Program-made: the position numbers and the translations under genes
Assembly (NCBI GenBank): GCA_030744095.1
Contig: JASLRF010000045.1
Coordinates: 1 to 5,148, forward strand
DNA from: Pirellulaceae bacterium
Lineage (GTDB): Bacteria; Planctomycetota; Planctomycetia; Pirellulales; Pirellulaceae
Direction: 5' to 3'
DNA length: 5,148 bases
Notes under the pieces: generated by a model
What the model was told of the DNA's origin: nothing
The model's input: only the letters and a program-made list of their open reading frames with translations
Databases searched by the model: none
Shown: one piece after another, positions 4,902 through 5,148 of the stretch
How the letters are laid out: every line of letters begins with the position of its first letter
How positions within the stretch are numbered: the stretch's first letter is position 1

Positions 4902-5148
4902 TGCCCAATTCGGCGAGCACCTTGTACTAGAGTGGGTCGAACGGCGTCAACGCCAACCGTAGCCTGTGGAGACGAGGCTGCCGTGCACGGTAGCCGTCGT
5001 AAGATGTACTCTAGGCTGCGCCAAAGTTAGTATTGCTTGAGCTGGGCGATCGTTCGGGTTTTGTTTACGCTTTTCTATTCCGACAGGGCGATGCGACGCT
5101 GAGATTGTACGCTCGACGGAAGGTTGTCTTGGCACCAATTGACGACAT
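4902..5148. other. Upstream region of the KaiA-like gene, rich in dyad symmetry
   Basis: These 247 bases reach the right edge. No confident gene is present; a 63-codon minus-strand frame (4947-5138) has no supporting signal. The part nearest the KaiA-like gene contains several inverted repeats between 4927 and 5014. At the far right, GGAAGG (5118-5123) lies five bases before a TTG at 5129 whose frame (TTG GCA CCA ATT GAC GAC) is open to the edge. A rightward gene might start there, which would make this a divergent promoter region, but the visible coding part is too short to judge. Confidence 0.45.
4971..4998. repeat. Inverted repeat centred on CCGTGCACGG
   Basis: CCGTGCACGG (4981-4990) is a perfect ten-base palindrome. 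Flanking GCTG (4977-4980) and TAGC (4991-4994) extend it with one G-T pair, and GACG (4971-4974) with CGTC (4995-4998) extends it again after a two-base bulge. It lies about 70 bases before the first possible start of the KaiA-like gene. It could be an operator for a dimeric repressor or activator, or an RNA hairpin in the leader. Confidence 0.5.

Noticed and set aside
4947..5138. Minus-strand 63-codon open frame upstream of the KaiA-like gene
   Set aside because: It has no start signal or motif and runs through the dyad cluster. It is more likely regulatory DNA.
1..5148. CRISPR arrays, insertion sequences, transposases, integrases or phage genes
   Set aside because: No regularly spaced direct repeats, no flanking terminal inverted repeats with target duplications, and no matching protein motifs were found on either strand.

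Overview
The window most likely comes from a bacterial chromosome of the Planctomycetes (Pirellulaceae-like). That placement is an inference from moderate-to-high GC, loosely packed genes with long spacers, weak or missing ribosome binding sites at several starts, and the style of the predicted proteins. No rRNA, tRNA, marker gene, insertion sequence, phage gene or CRISPR array was seen, so the taxonomy is unproven.

Layout from left to right. Positions 35-1375 (+) encode a polytopic membrane protein whose frame stays open to the left edge; it is vaguely like GT-C glycosyltransferases. A 318-base spacer with a terminator-like hairpin follows. Next comes a small gene of unknown function (1694-2149, +), which runs tail-to-tail into a MazG-like nucleotide pyrophosphohydrolase (2091-2459, -). 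A 436-base spacer holds several hairpins and short, possibly decayed, minus-strand reading frames. A NodB-type polysaccharide deacetylase (2896-3939, +) then runs tail-to-tail into a 340-residue minus-strand regulator (3879-4901). The last 247 bases are the upstream region of that regulator and are rich in dyad symmetry.

The minus-strand regulator at 3879-4901 is the most interesting gene. It has a response-regulator receiver fold that has lost the usual catalytic residues, then a charged coiled coil, then a helical domain that resembles the C-terminal domain of the cyanobacterial clock protein KaiA and the N-terminal domain of RsbU. That order is the order of KaiA itself. A KaiA-like protein outside Cyanobacteria would be notable, although a partner-switching (RsbU/RsbT-like) role is an equally serious alternative. 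No kaiB or kaiC is present in this window.

The genes do not form one obvious pathway. MazG removes unwanted dNTPs. The deacetylase and perhaps the membrane protein point to surface polysaccharide or cell-envelope work. The KaiA-like protein points to regulation. Neighbouring genes lie in alternating directions, so most are probably transcribed separately.
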